A DNA stretch of 64,000 bases from a bacterium (GTDB lineage: Bacteria > JACRDZ01 > JAQUKH01): positions 102,365 to 166,364 of the forward strand of contig JAQUKH010000002.1 in NCBI GenBank assembly GCA_028719205.1. The letters are read 5' to 3'. This document shows, one piece after another, positions 41,550-49,924 of the stretch; within the stretch, counting starts at the first letter, position 1, and each line of letters starts with the position of its first letter. Under the pieces are notes generated by a model, which worked only from the letters and a program-made list of their open reading frames with translations, was not told the DNA's origin and searched no databases. The translations under genes were made by a program, and so were the position numbers.

Positions 41550-42046
41550 ATGAAAATAAGAAAACAATTGATCTATTGGAATCTTTAGTAAAAGACCCCT
41601 CTAAAGGCCTCCCCGAAGAAGTATTCCTTTTTTTAACCAGAATTACCCCCATGGTTAACGTTGATTTGCTTATAAAAAATGAACAAAATCATACGCTTCT
41701 TACATGGAGAGATGATGCCTTTCACTCCGCCGGCTGGCATGTTCCGGGAGGTATTATAAGATATAAAGAAACATTTTCTGACAGAATTAATGCTGTTGCC
41801 ATGACCGAGCTTGGAGTCCGTGTAAAGTTCAAGAAGGCTCCATTGGTGCTGAATGAAGTTATTCATCCGACAATAAAAGTCCGGGGCCACTTTATTTCTT
41901 TGTTGTATGAGTGCGTATTAATAAGCCCCCTTAATAAAAATCTTGAATTTAAGGGAGGAACTCCCAAGCCGGGAGAATGGGCGTGGCACAGCAAATGTCC
42001 GGACAATATAATCTCAGCCCATGAAATGTATAGGAGTTTTATATGA
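41546..42046 (+). CDS. Nudix-fold protein similar to GDP-mannose mannosyl hydrolase
   Basis: 166 residues from the ATG overlapping the rfbG stop (ATGA); an ATG at 41537 is also possible. The Nudix region GGIIRYKETFSDRI...MTELGV (about 68-92) lacks the R-E-x-x-E-E of classical Nudix boxes, as GDP-mannose mannosyl hydrolases do, and W-x-V-P-G-G precedes it. In sugar clusters this group hydrolyses NDP-sugars, controlling their pool. In a CDP-sugar cluster a CDP-sugar substrate is possible. Confidence 0.8.
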   Translation: MNENKKTIDLLESLVKDPSKGLPEEVFLFLTRITPMVNVDLLIKNEQNHTLLTWRDDAFHSAGWHVPGGIIRYKETFSDRINAVAMTELGVRVKFKKAPLVLNEVIHPTIKVRGHFISLLYECVLISPLNKNLEFKGGTPKPGEWAWHSKCPDNIISAHEMYRSFI

Positions 42047-42954
42047 CGGATAGCGCCATGAAAACTGCCATCGTTACCGGTCCTACCAGCCTGGTTGGCT
42101 ATTGGCTTATTAAAGAATTAATCGATAATAATGTTATTGTTTACGCGCTCTGCCGGAAAAATTCTAAAAGGCGCAAAAATCTTGATATATTTGATAAATT
42201 AAAAATTATAGAACTAGATATTGAAGAAATAGATAAATTACCATTATTAGTTGATAATATAGATGTTTTTTATCATCTGGCCTGGGAAGGCGAAAGAAAT
42301 GATTATGCTGCGCAAAGCAAAAATATTACAAATTCCATCAAAGCAATGGAAACCGCAAAGAAAGTTGGAGCATATAATTTTATTGTGACCGGTTCTCAGG
42401 CAGAATACGGCAGTCAAAATTTTATAGCTACCGAGGAATCTACTCCAAAACCCGATACGGCTTATGGAATTTGTAAGTTATCCACTTTTAACATTTTATG
42501 TGTGTTAGCTGAAAAAATAAATATTAACTTAATTTGGGCGAGATTATTCAGTGTATATGGATTATATGATCACCCAAATAAATTAATTCCGTATATATTA
42601 AATTGTTTTAAAAAAAATATTTCACCCGAACTTACTAAAGCTGAGCAATATTGGGATTTTTTGCATGCAACAGACGCGGCGAAAGCTCTTTATTCAATAA
42701 GTAAGATCAAATCCGTAAATATTTATAACATTGCTTACGGCAGTGGTAAGCCGTTAAAGGAATACATTGTTGAAGCCAGAAATTTATGCAATCCCAATGT
42801 AACGCTCAAATTCGGAACAGTGCCGGAAAATATAAAAAAAGCCGTATCCTTGAGAGCTGACATTAATAAAATAAAAAAAGATACACAATGGGAACCTAAA
42901 ATTTCATTTGCCGAAGGTATTAAAACGATGTATAATGAAAAAATAAATTTTTAA
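42043..42954 (+). CDS. NAD-dependent epimerase/dehydratase (CDP-sugar reductase-like)
   Basis: 303 residues, extended SDR. The Rossmann motif is VTGPTSLVGYWL (11-22), VTGSQAEYGSQ near 117-127, and the active YxxxK is YGICK at about 142-146. It follows RfbF and RfbG. RfbJ/RfbS-type enzymes of this family reduce or epimerise CDP-3,6-dideoxy-4-keto sugars to abequose, paratose or tyvelose precursors, so a late step of a CDP-deoxysugar is likely. The start overlaps the Nudix gene (ATGA). The exact product cannot be told. Confidence 0.82.
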   Translation: MTDSAMKTAIVTGPTSLVGYWLIKELIDNNVIVYALCRKNSKRRKNLDIFDKLKIIELDIEEIDKLPLLVDNIDVFYHLAWEGERNDYAAQSKNITNSIKAMETAKKVGAYNFIVTGSQAEYGSQNFIATEESTPKPDTAYGICKLSTFNILCVLAEKININLIWARLFSVYGLYDHPNKLIPYILNCFKKNISPELTKAEQYWDFLHATDAAKALYSISKIKSVNIYNIAYGSGKPLKEYIVEARNLCNPNVTLKFGTVPENIKKAVSLRADINKIKKDTQWEPKISFAEGIKTMYNEKINF

Positions 42955-42979
42955 AAAGATCTAAATAAATATTCCAAAA

Positions 42980-43912
42980 ATGCAAAAACTTATATCTATT
43001 TTTACTCCTTGTTATAACGAAGAGGAGAATATCAAATTAATTTATTCACGGGTTAAATCTGTAATGAACGGGTTTAATAATTACAGTTATGAACATGTTT
43101 TTATTGATAATTGTTCAAAAGACAAAACATTAAATATTTTAAGAGATATTGCTTCAAAAGATAAAAATGTCAAGATAATAGTGAATGCAAAGAATTTTGG
43201 AATAATTCGGTCAGGTTTTCATGGAATAATTCAATGTAAGGGGGACGCTGTAATACCTATAGCCGCTGACCTGCAGGATCCGCCGGAGATGATCAGAGAT
43301 TTTATTCTCAAATGGGAAGAAGGTTATAAACTGGTTATTGGGGTGAAAACAAATAGCAAAGAGAACCCGGTAATGTATTTAATTCGTAAAATATTTTACG
43401 ATATTATTTCTCGAATAGCTGAGACTGAACAAATCAAAAATTTTAACGGTTATGCTCTTTATGACAAATCGTTTATTGAAGTAATTTCTAAAATTGATGA
43501 TCCTTACCCGTATTTTAGAGGAATGGTTTCTGATTTCGGATTTGATCGTTACGAAATCCCTTATAATCAGCCAAAGCGTGAACGCGGAAAATCGAGTTAC
43601 AGTTTTTATTCTCTTTACGACACCGCTATGCAGGGATTTGTTAATCATTCAAAAGTACCGTTACGATTGGCTAGTTTCATCGGTTTTGGCGTAGCTATAA
43701 TAAGTTTTATGGTCGCAATAGGTTATTTTATATATAAACTATTTTATTGGGACAATTTTCAGGTTGGTGTCGCGCCTTTGGTGACAGGTATTTTCTTCTT
43801 TAGCGGAGTCCAATTGTTTTTTTTGGGAATAATTGGTGAATATATCGGCGCAATTTTTACTCAAGTTAAGAAGCGTCCATTAGTTATAGAAAAAGAGAGA
43901 ATTAATTTTTGA
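42980..43912 (+). CDS. GtrB/ArnC-like polyprenyl-phosphate glycosyltransferase
   Basis: 310 residues. GT2 domain at 1-225 (IFTPCYNEEENIKL, IDNCSKDKT, and ADLQDPPE at about 95-102), followed by two membrane helices at about 228-252 and 265-290. This layout is that of GtrB/DPM enzymes, which load a sugar from a nucleotide donor onto undecaprenyl phosphate. The GT87-like protein upstream could then use the lipid-linked sugar. It ends 2 bp before the convergent NeuB-like gene. Confidence 0.9.
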   Translation: MQKLISIFTPCYNEEENIKLIYSRVKSVMNGFNNYSYEHVFIDNCSKDKTLNILRDIASKDKNVKIIVNAKNFGIIRSGFHGIIQCKGDAVIPIAADLQDPPEMIRDFILKWEEGYKLVIGVKTNSKENPVMYLIRKIFYDIISRIAETEQIKNFNGYALYDKSFIEVISKIDDPYPYFRGMVSDFGFDRYEIPYNQPKRERGKSSYSFYSLYDTAMQGFVNHSKVPLRLASFIGFGVAIISFMVAIGYFIYKLFYWDNFQVGVAPLVTGIFFFSGVQLFFLGIIGEYIGAIFTQVKKRPLVIEKERINF

Positions 43913-43914
43913 TT

Positions 43915-44781
43915 CTATCCCTTGCGTCTCAATTTCTTGATTATCGGCATTTCGCGCTGAGTTACTTTTTTGATCCCATCTCCCATGGCTATCTCCATTA
44001 CGCGTATTCCTGAAACCATCTTGATCACTCCTCCCGGCCCGAGTGATGCCGCCTGATCTGATCCCCACATAGCCCTATCCAAAGTTATATGACGTTCCAC
44101 TACACAGGCACCCAGAGCTATCACGGATACTGATGTCGGTATACCGGTTTCATGGCCGGAATAGCCGGTAGGAACCCCATATCGCTGCCGCAAGACGGGA
44201 ATAACGGACAGGTTCAATTCATCATAGTTAGCCGGATAAGTACTGGTCGCGTGCAGGATAACCATATCTTTCTTCCCGAGAACTTCTACCGCGTGATCAA
44301 TCTGTTCTATGGTGCTCATTCCCGTAGATAAGATAATCGGTTTACCCTTCGCCCTTGTGTATCTCAGTAGGTCGTCATCGGTCAAACTGGCCGAGGCTAT
44401 CTTATAACAAGGTACATCAAACTGGTCGATAAAATCGACCGAACCTTCATCCCAGCACGAGGCGAACCAGGTTATCCCTTTTTCCCGGCAGTACCGGTTG
44501 ATCTCCTGGTATTCCTCTATCTCAAACTCCAAGCCGTATTTCAGGTCACCATTGGTCTTTCCAAAAGGACTTTCGCGGGGAGCCGCCAGTTCTTCGGGTT
44601 TATATACCACCTCTATGTTTCGCTTCTGAAACTTGACAGCATCGCATCCGGCCAATTTAGCCAGGTCTATAAGTTTTTTTGCTATATCTATATCACCGTT
44701 ATGGTTGATGCCGATTTCCGCAATTATATAACATGGATGGCCTTCCCCGATTTTCCTGTTGCCTATTTGAACCGATATCAT
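43915..44781 (-). CDS. NeuB-like sialic/nonulosonic acid synthase, no SAF domain
   Basis: 288 residues. TIM-barrel NeuB family: IIAEIGINHNGDIDIAKK (19-36), DAVKFQKR (47-54), KIASASLTD (about 127-135), STGMST and GYSGHE (about 193-198). These enzymes condense phosphoenolpyruvate with a hexosamine-derived aldose. Family members are usually near 340 residues with a C-terminal antifreeze-like SAF domain that closes the neighbouring active site; here the protein stops after the barrel. GC content is about 48% against 30-40% in the flanking genes, and no neuA- or neuC-type gene is nearby, so recent acquisition is likely. Last gene of the minus-strand operon. Confidence 0.9.
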   Translation of the reverse strand: MISVQIGNRKIGEGHPCYIIAEIGINHNGDIDIAKKLIDLAKLAGCDAVKFQKRNIEVVYKPEELAAPRESPFGKTNGDLKYGLEFEIEEYQEINRYCREKGITWFASCWDEGSVDFIDQFDVPCYKIASASLTDDDLLRYTRAKGKPIILSTGMSTIEQIDHAVEVLGKKDMVILHATSTYPANYDELNLSVIPVLRQRYGVPTGYSGHETGIPTSVSVIALGACVVERHITLDRAMWGSDQAASLGPGGVIKMVSGIRVMEIAMGDGIKKVTQREMPIIKKLRRKG

Positions 44782-44872
44782 TTCCAGTCCTCCCTTTTAT
44801 TTTTTTTGGCGTTTCATTTCCCGCCGCCTATTATTCAATTATACATCATTTTAACTTTTTAAACCTAAATAT

Positions 44873-45922
44873 TTATTTTTTTAAATTTTTTGGATCAAGC
44901 TTTTCAATAGGAAATCCGTCAACTTTATCTTCAACAGGGAACAAGCGAAACCAATCGCAATTTTTACAAAGCCTGTTTTGATGCTTATTGCCGGACAACA
45001 GCATTTTCCTAAAATTAAAAAGATCTTCGCCTTCCCAAATTTCTTTTAATGTATGCAATTTAACATTGTCTATTCGAGTTGCCCGGGGAGCATCGTGTGT
45101 ACACATAACGACATCGCCGTTAGAACAGATAACCATTCCAATAAAAGGCCTTGGGCATGTTTTTAGATCATGAAGGCTTTTATCATAGTCTTCACGCGTT
45201 CGTTTTGCGTCTTCAGGATTCGTATAATAAGAACCAATTAAATCCGCATTATTATATTTTGACGCGTCAAAAACTTTTTCGAAACCAATTTCGTCTGCAA
45301 TATCTTTATATAAATTTATAAAAACTTCATTTTCACTGGTATAAGTGTCAAACATTTTAACAAAAATATATGGTTTTGAACTTCCTTTTTTATCGCGGAT
45401 CCTTTTTAACGCTGCTATGTTATCCCTGATCTTGTGTATATCAATGCTGTTATTGGTTACACTTTTATGGTGGTCATTAATCACGGAATAAATGGAAAAA
45501 CGAATAGCATCTAATTGGTATTCTACAAGTTTTTCGCTTATAGCTTCAGTAAGCAAAGAGCCATTGCTAAACATATCCAGACGTTCAGCAATATCCGCAT
45601 CCTTTGCCATTTTGATCATTTCACACATTTTTGGATGTAAAAAAGGTTCTCCCAGGGCTGTCAACCTGAGTAATTTTAATTTTGGGCCGGGCCATGTTCG
45701 CAATTCATCAATCATTTTTTTATATAGATCGAAATCCAAATGAATAAATGGCTTCAAATCTTCCCGATTTTTTTCCTGTCCATGCGCGCAGGGCTTACAT
45801 TTAAAATTGCAGAAATTTGTAGGCTCAATAAAAATAGAGAAAGGTTTCTTAAGCGGCAGTAAATCACGCAATAGCCTTCTGTTTGACTTATTGATTATTG
45901 TAAAATCGTTACTTTTTTCCAT
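44873..45922 (-). CDS. Radical SAM protein with SPASM domain (glycan operon, 2)
   Basis: 349 residues. The radical SAM cluster motif is CNFKCKPC at about 37-44; the core continues with LRLTALGEPFLHP (about 84-96). The C-terminal SPASM-like region has CPRPFIGMVICSNGDVVMC (about 255-273) and CKNC (about 323-326) for auxiliary Fe-S clusters. SPASM proteins modify peptides, sugars or other enzymes. Within a sugar operon it may dehydrogenate or epimerise a sugar. No precursor peptide was found next to it. Confidence 0.87.
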   Translation of the reverse strand: MEKSNDFTIINKSNRRLLRDLLPLKKPFSIFIEPTNFCNFKCKPCAHGQEKNREDLKPFIHLDFDLYKKMIDELRTWPGPKLKLLRLTALGEPFLHPKMCEMIKMAKDADIAERLDMFSNGSLLTEAISEKLVEYQLDAIRFSIYSVINDHHKSVTNNSIDIHKIRDNIAALKRIRDKKGSSKPYIFVKMFDTYTSENEVFINLYKDIADEIGFEKVFDASKYNNADLIGSYYTNPEDAKRTREDYDKSLHDLKTCPRPFIGMVICSNGDVVMCTHDAPRATRIDNVKLHTLKEIWEGEDLFNFRKMLLSGNKHQNRLCKNCDWFRLFPVEDKVDGFPIEKLDPKNLKK

Positions 45923-45947
45923 ATAATACCCCCCCCTCTATTACTTT

Positions 45948-47012
45948 TTATTTTATAAAATCATCTGCTGAAAAAGCCTCTTTCCAGCTTATCGGAAGCG
46001 GTTTCCCATAAAATTTAGACATATAATTTTTAATGAAATTCCTGTCCAAACCTGCAAGACAAACAGGATTCCGTTTGTGAAAGAACTTGATTTTAAATGA
46101 CCTCTCAATAATATCCTTAAGAGGTTCTTCAAAAATATTTCCCATGGAAATATGTATAAATCCGCAGGGTAAAAAATCACCATATTTTGTTATATGGGAA
46201 TTCTTTATGATGCATGCGCATCCGCCGCGCTCTTCGCCGTATGAAGGCAGCATATCCCATTGAAGCATTGGATATTCTTTTTTCAATTCAATCAAATAGT
46301 TAACGTCCTGTTCATCAAGTAAAACTTCTTCCTTGCCTTCCCATCTTCCTACCGCCTTTGCTATCATAATATCAAAGTTAAATAAATTTTTTTGACAAAA
46401 TTCCGCGATTTGTTTCGTAGCGGGAGTTCGACAAGTCTGGTGCGAGATTACTGTTTGAATATTGACCTGTAAACCCGCTTCTCTTGCGATAAAAAGGGCC
46501 TCAATCGCTTTTTTATATCCTTCATTTTTGCCCCTTGTCTGTTGATATATTTTTTCATCGATGCTGTCCAGGCTGATCTTGACTTTATCCAAACCGATTT
46601 TTTTTAAGTGCTCCGCGCGGCTTTTGTCTAAAAGCAAGCCATTTGTACTCATCGCGAGGTGAAACTTCTCAGGATTCAAGGCGGAAATAACATCATCTAT
46701 ATCAGGGAAAGTCAGCGGTTCGCCGCCGGAAATTGTGAATTGAGCGAGGCCCATTTCATCTGCCTGACGGGAAAGATCTTTTAGTGATTCTATTGTTAAG
46801 ACTTTTTTCTTTTTCGCCAGGCTAAGATTTGAGCAATGCGCGCAGTGCATATTGCATCTATAATCATAACACAAATCTATCATTGTGACTGATTCGCCCC
46901 GGGCTACTTTTTCAGGAAATCTCATGATTTTTTCAAAAACAAGAGGTTTTTCCCGTTTTAGTTTTTCCCGCCTTAAATTTTCAACTTCTTTTCTGCTTTT
47001 TTCAATTATCAT
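45948..47012 (-). CDS. Radical SAM protein with SPASM domain (glycan operon, 1)
   Basis: 354 residues. The cluster motif is CNMHCAHC at about 53-60, followed by FTISGGEPLTFPD (about 93-105). Auxiliary-cluster Cys in GGCACIIKNS, FLPCGF and NPVCLAG lie at about 258-325. It differs clearly from the neighbouring SPASM protein, so the two are likely to catalyse different steps or act as a pair. It lies 31 bp after the FkbM gene and 25 bp before the second radical SAM gene. Its N-terminus is Lys/Arg/Glu-rich. Confidence 0.87.
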   Translation of the reverse strand: MIIEKSRKEVENLRREKLKREKPLVFEKIMRFPEKVARGESVTMIDLCYDYRCNMHCAHCSNLSLAKKKKVLTIESLKDLSRQADEMGLAQFTISGGEPLTFPDIDDVISALNPEKFHLAMSTNGLLLDKSRAEHLKKIGLDKVKISLDSIDEKIYQQTRGKNEGYKKAIEALFIAREAGLQVNIQTVISHQTCRTPATKQIAEFCQKNLFNFDIMIAKAVGRWEGKEEVLLDEQDVNYLIELKKEYPMLQWDMLPSYGEERGGCACIIKNSHITKYGDFLPCGFIHISMGNIFEEPLKDIIERSFKIKFFHKRNPVCLAGLDRNFIKNYMSKFYGKPLPISWKEAFSADDFIK

Positions 47013-47043
47013 AAGTAATGCCCTTTATAATTCTATAATTGTT

Positions 47044-48165
47044 TCATATTGCAAAGCATACAGTCTCTCTCAAATCATCACTATAATGCCGTAAATAAAT
47101 TTTATAATCAGGAACTAACGTTTTTAAATAAAATGGTATCTTCCAAAAATGGTCCGGAGAATGATAGACGCATATGGCAAGTTTAGGTTTATATTTTTTT
47201 ATTATTTTTTCAGCTCCTATCAGCGCCTCCATCTCCGCTCCTTCAATATCCATTTTGATATAAGTCGGAATTATATCTTTCAAATGTTCAGAAAGAGCGA
47301 CGACATGCCCGGTTATCCCGGATGAATTATTAATGCATGTGGATGAAGTATTTGAATGATATTTAATCGTCATATTCTTGTTAAAAAGGCCTAAGTTATT
47401 GCAAATGATTTTCCCCTGGATATCCGGCTTCAATTTCTGAATATTTTTTTGCAATCTTAAATAATTGTTGTAATCTAGTTCATAGGAAATAATTTTATTA
47501 AATTTATTATTTGTTTTTATTAAAAAATCTTGAATTGTGTCTCCGTCATATGTCCCGACATCAACAAATACTTCATTATCTGTAAGATTAAGTATATTTT
47601 CCGGGAAATACTGAATTCCATCTTTTTTAATACCAACTTTAGTATCGTAAGAAGAAATCGGGCTGTACCAGTTTTTTAATATAGTAATAAAGCTGTCAAT
47701 TGATTCTTTATCCGATAAAATATCAGCTAAATTGCACATATTCTCTTTTAAGCTATTGGCGTCGCTTTTTAATAAGTAATCCTTTATCCCTAATAATAGA
47801 AATTTTGGGAATATAATATAATTATTGAAATTAAGTGTTTTTAATTGCTTAATAATTTCTTCGTAATAACTTGAGGTAATAATAATTAATAGATTACCCT
47901 TATAATTATCAAGCTGAAGGGGGGCTTTGCAGGGAATGTTCAGACAAATTTCTTTGTCCCATAAATCAGGTTTATTATCGAAAAAGAAATCTATTTTAAT
48001 ATTTTTTGAATTCAGGAAAAGCGCCAGATCAATTCCTCTGATATTCGCGCCGAATAAGCATAAATGTTCAGCCTTATTTAATCGGGCATACAATTCTTTC
48101 ACTTCACTGCCTGATGACTTGTTATATAAATCTATCAAACTGCAAATTTCTTGTTTATAATCCAT
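47044..48165 (-). CDS. FkbM family methyltransferase
   Basis: 373 residues. Residues 1-160 are an unrecognised Rossmann-like region (LCLFGANIRGIDLA near 32-45). The SAM-binding core is EVFVDVGTYDGDTIQDF (about 197-213), with the FkbM hallmark IKMDIEGAEMEAL near 309-321 and KLAICVYH near 333-340. FkbM enzymes O-methylate sugars or natural products. It sits in the minus-strand sugar operon, so methylation of a sugar hydroxyl is likely. Confidence 0.9.
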   Translation of the reverse strand: MDYKQEICSLIDLYNKSSGSEVKELYARLNKAEHLCLFGANIRGIDLALFLNSKNIKIDFFFDNKPDLWDKEICLNIPCKAPLQLDNYKGNLLIIITSSYYEEIIKQLKTLNFNNYIIFPKFLLLGIKDYLLKSDANSLKENMCNLADILSDKESIDSFITILKNWYSPISSYDTKVGIKKDGIQYFPENILNLTDNEVFVDVGTYDGDTIQDFLIKTNNKFNKIISYELDYNNYLRLQKNIQKLKPDIQGKIICNNLGLFNKNMTIKYHSNTSSTCINNSSGITGHVVALSEHLKDIIPTYIKMDIEGAEMEALIGAEKIIKKYKPKLAICVYHSPDHFWKIPFYLKTLVPDYKIYLRHYSDDLRETVCFAI

Positions 48166-48176
48166 AATGATCCTCG

Positions 48177-49175
48177 CTAAAATCCGATCTTTTTCTTTAT
48201 TTCAAGGGCTATTTTTAGGACATCGATTCCTGCATTTAAAGGAATCATGGAATCCTTTACACCATTTATCAGCATAATAAAATCCTTTATTTCATCAATA
48301 AACATATCATTTCTATCAAAATTTTCAGATATATTTATAACAGTAGGAGCAATTTCTTTATCTCTATATAAAATTGTCAAATTTTTTGCGTAATAGTCCC
48401 AAAACATCTTACCCTTGGTGCCGATTATTTCGAATGATCTTGTTGGAGGATATTGCCAATAATCGAGGTGCAGCGAAACAATAAAATTATTCTTATATTC
48501 TAGTATAGATTTTACCATATCTTCAGCATCACCGTCAAGAGGTGTTATTTTCCCGCCGATAGAATAAATATTTTCCGGCATACCAAAGAACCAGTAAAGG
48601 TAATCAATATCGTGACTGAAACATAAGACCGCCCCGCCTCCGCCGCTTTTATAAGCAGCGTATGTAGTCCGGTAATCTTCCCATGGATGCCAATCCTCAA
48701 TATTTTCTCCCATAACTATATTTGCTGATATCGGTTTTCCGATCTCTCCGCTTTCCACCATGGTTTTCATTTTTTTCAGCAAGGGATGCCATCGTAAATT
48801 ATACCCGATCATGATTTTTAGCTTTTTTTGTTCAGCAAGGGATTTTAACTCATCAAGGCCATCCAAATTGTTTGAAAGGGGTTTTTCTATGAAAAGATGT
48901 TTACCTGATCTTGCGGCCCGCAATGAAATATCAATGTGCCTGCTGTTTGGGTTTGTCACAAAAACGGCATCGGGATTAAAATCATTGATCGCTTCTTCAA
49001 AATTATAATAAGATTTGACCTTTAGGCCGGATTTTGCCTGTTCCTGAAAAAATTTTTCTACAAATGGAGTATTTGTTCTGCTAAATCGAAATGCCGCCAC
49101 CTCATGTCCAAGAGATTTGAGGTTCTTATAATGTCTTTGTCCTATTGATCCGATTCCACAAATTAAGAATTTCAT
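48177..49175 (-). CDS. Gfo/Idh/MocA family oxidoreductase
   Basis: 332 residues. NAD(P) motif ICGIGSIGQRHYKNL (5-19), then the family's EKPLSNN (about 97-103) whose Lys is catalytic, and a C-terminal alpha/beta substrate domain with GYNLRWHP (about 123-130). It oxidises or reduces a sugar carbon, often in NDP-sugar or inositol pathways. It is one base overlapped with the SDR upstream (TAATG), so the two act together. Substrate unknown. Confidence 0.9.
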   Translation of the reverse strand: MKFLICGIGSIGQRHYKNLKSLGHEVAAFRFSRTNTPFVEKFFQEQAKSGLKVKSYYNFEEAINDFNPDAVFVTNPNSRHIDISLRAARSGKHLFIEKPLSNNLDGLDELKSLAEQKKLKIMIGYNLRWHPLLKKMKTMVESGEIGKPISANIVMGENIEDWHPWEDYRTTYAAYKSGGGGAVLCFSHDIDYLYWFFGMPENIYSIGGKITPLDGDAEDMVKSILEYKNNFIVSLHLDYWQYPPTRSFEIIGTKGKMFWDYYAKNLTILYRDKEIAPTVINISENFDRNDMFIDEIKDFIMLINGVKDSMIPLNAGIDVLKIALEIKKKIGF

Positions 49176-49921
49176 TATAAAGCTGTTCTTCCGCCGTCGA
49201 TTACTAACGAAGCGCCTGTCATATAAGAAGATGCCTCAGACAGCAAAAAATGTATTACTCCATTGTATTCATCTTTTTTTGCCATTCTTCCCAGCATATT
49301 CAAATTGCTGTTTCTCTTAACAAAATCTTCAGGCTGATTGTTAAACATACCTCCCGGCACGGCGGCATTTACCCTGATATTATATCTGCCAAGATATGAC
49401 GCCCACGACCTCATTAATCCCAAAATGCCGGTTTTTGAAGTGACATAAGCTATATCCTTAAATTTACCCTGGTCATAAATGCTGTTATTAGGAGCGATCA
49501 TAGCAAGATCTGAGGACACATAAATAATAGAACCGCTGCGTTGTTTCATCATATGAGGTGCTGCAGCCTGAGTAATAATATGAGCTGCCGTCAGATTAAC
49601 TTCTAACTCTTTCTTCCAAAGTTCCAACGGGAAATCCTCATAAGGTTTCCAGAAGTCTTTCGCGGTTTCACTTCCCGGAGAAGCATTAATAGCAGCTACA
49701 TTTACAAGGCCATCGATCCGGCCGTATTTTTTGATTATTTCCTCAACATTTTTTATTACTTCCTTTTGATTTGTGATATCAACAGGATTTTCACCCGTTT
49801 TATCAAAATTAACCGTGGTAGCCCCGCATTGATCTAAATATTTTTTAAACTGGGAACCTAAAAAACCATTTCCGCCTGTAATAATTATTACTTTGTCAGC
49901 GATCGAAAAAATATTTTTCAT
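49175..49921 (-). CDS. Short-chain dehydrogenase/reductase
   Basis: 248 residues. Classical SDR: ITGGNGFLGSQF (13-24), NVAAINA (about 75-81), and the active Ser and YxxxK in VSSD and YVTSK (about 133 and 155). The product ends with SYMTGASLVIDGGRTAL, as usual. It stands between the ThDP enzyme (3-bp gap) and the Gfo/Idh/MocA gene (1-bp overlap). It may reduce the keto group produced by the ThDP enzyme, as the reductase does in yersiniose synthesis; that is inference. Confidence 0.9.
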   Translation of the reverse strand: MKNIFSIADKVIIITGGNGFLGSQFKKYLDQCGATTVNFDKTGENPVDITNQKEVIKNVEEIIKKYGRIDGLVNVAAINASPGSETAKDFWKPYEDFPLELWKKELEVNLTAAHIITQAAAPHMMKQRSGSIIYVSSDLAMIAPNNSIYDQGKFKDIAYVTSKTGILGLMRSWASYLGRYNIRVNAAVPGGMFNNQPEDFVKRNSNLNMLGRMAKKDEYNGVIHFLLSEASSYMTGASLVIDGGRTAL

Positions 49922-49924
49922 AAT

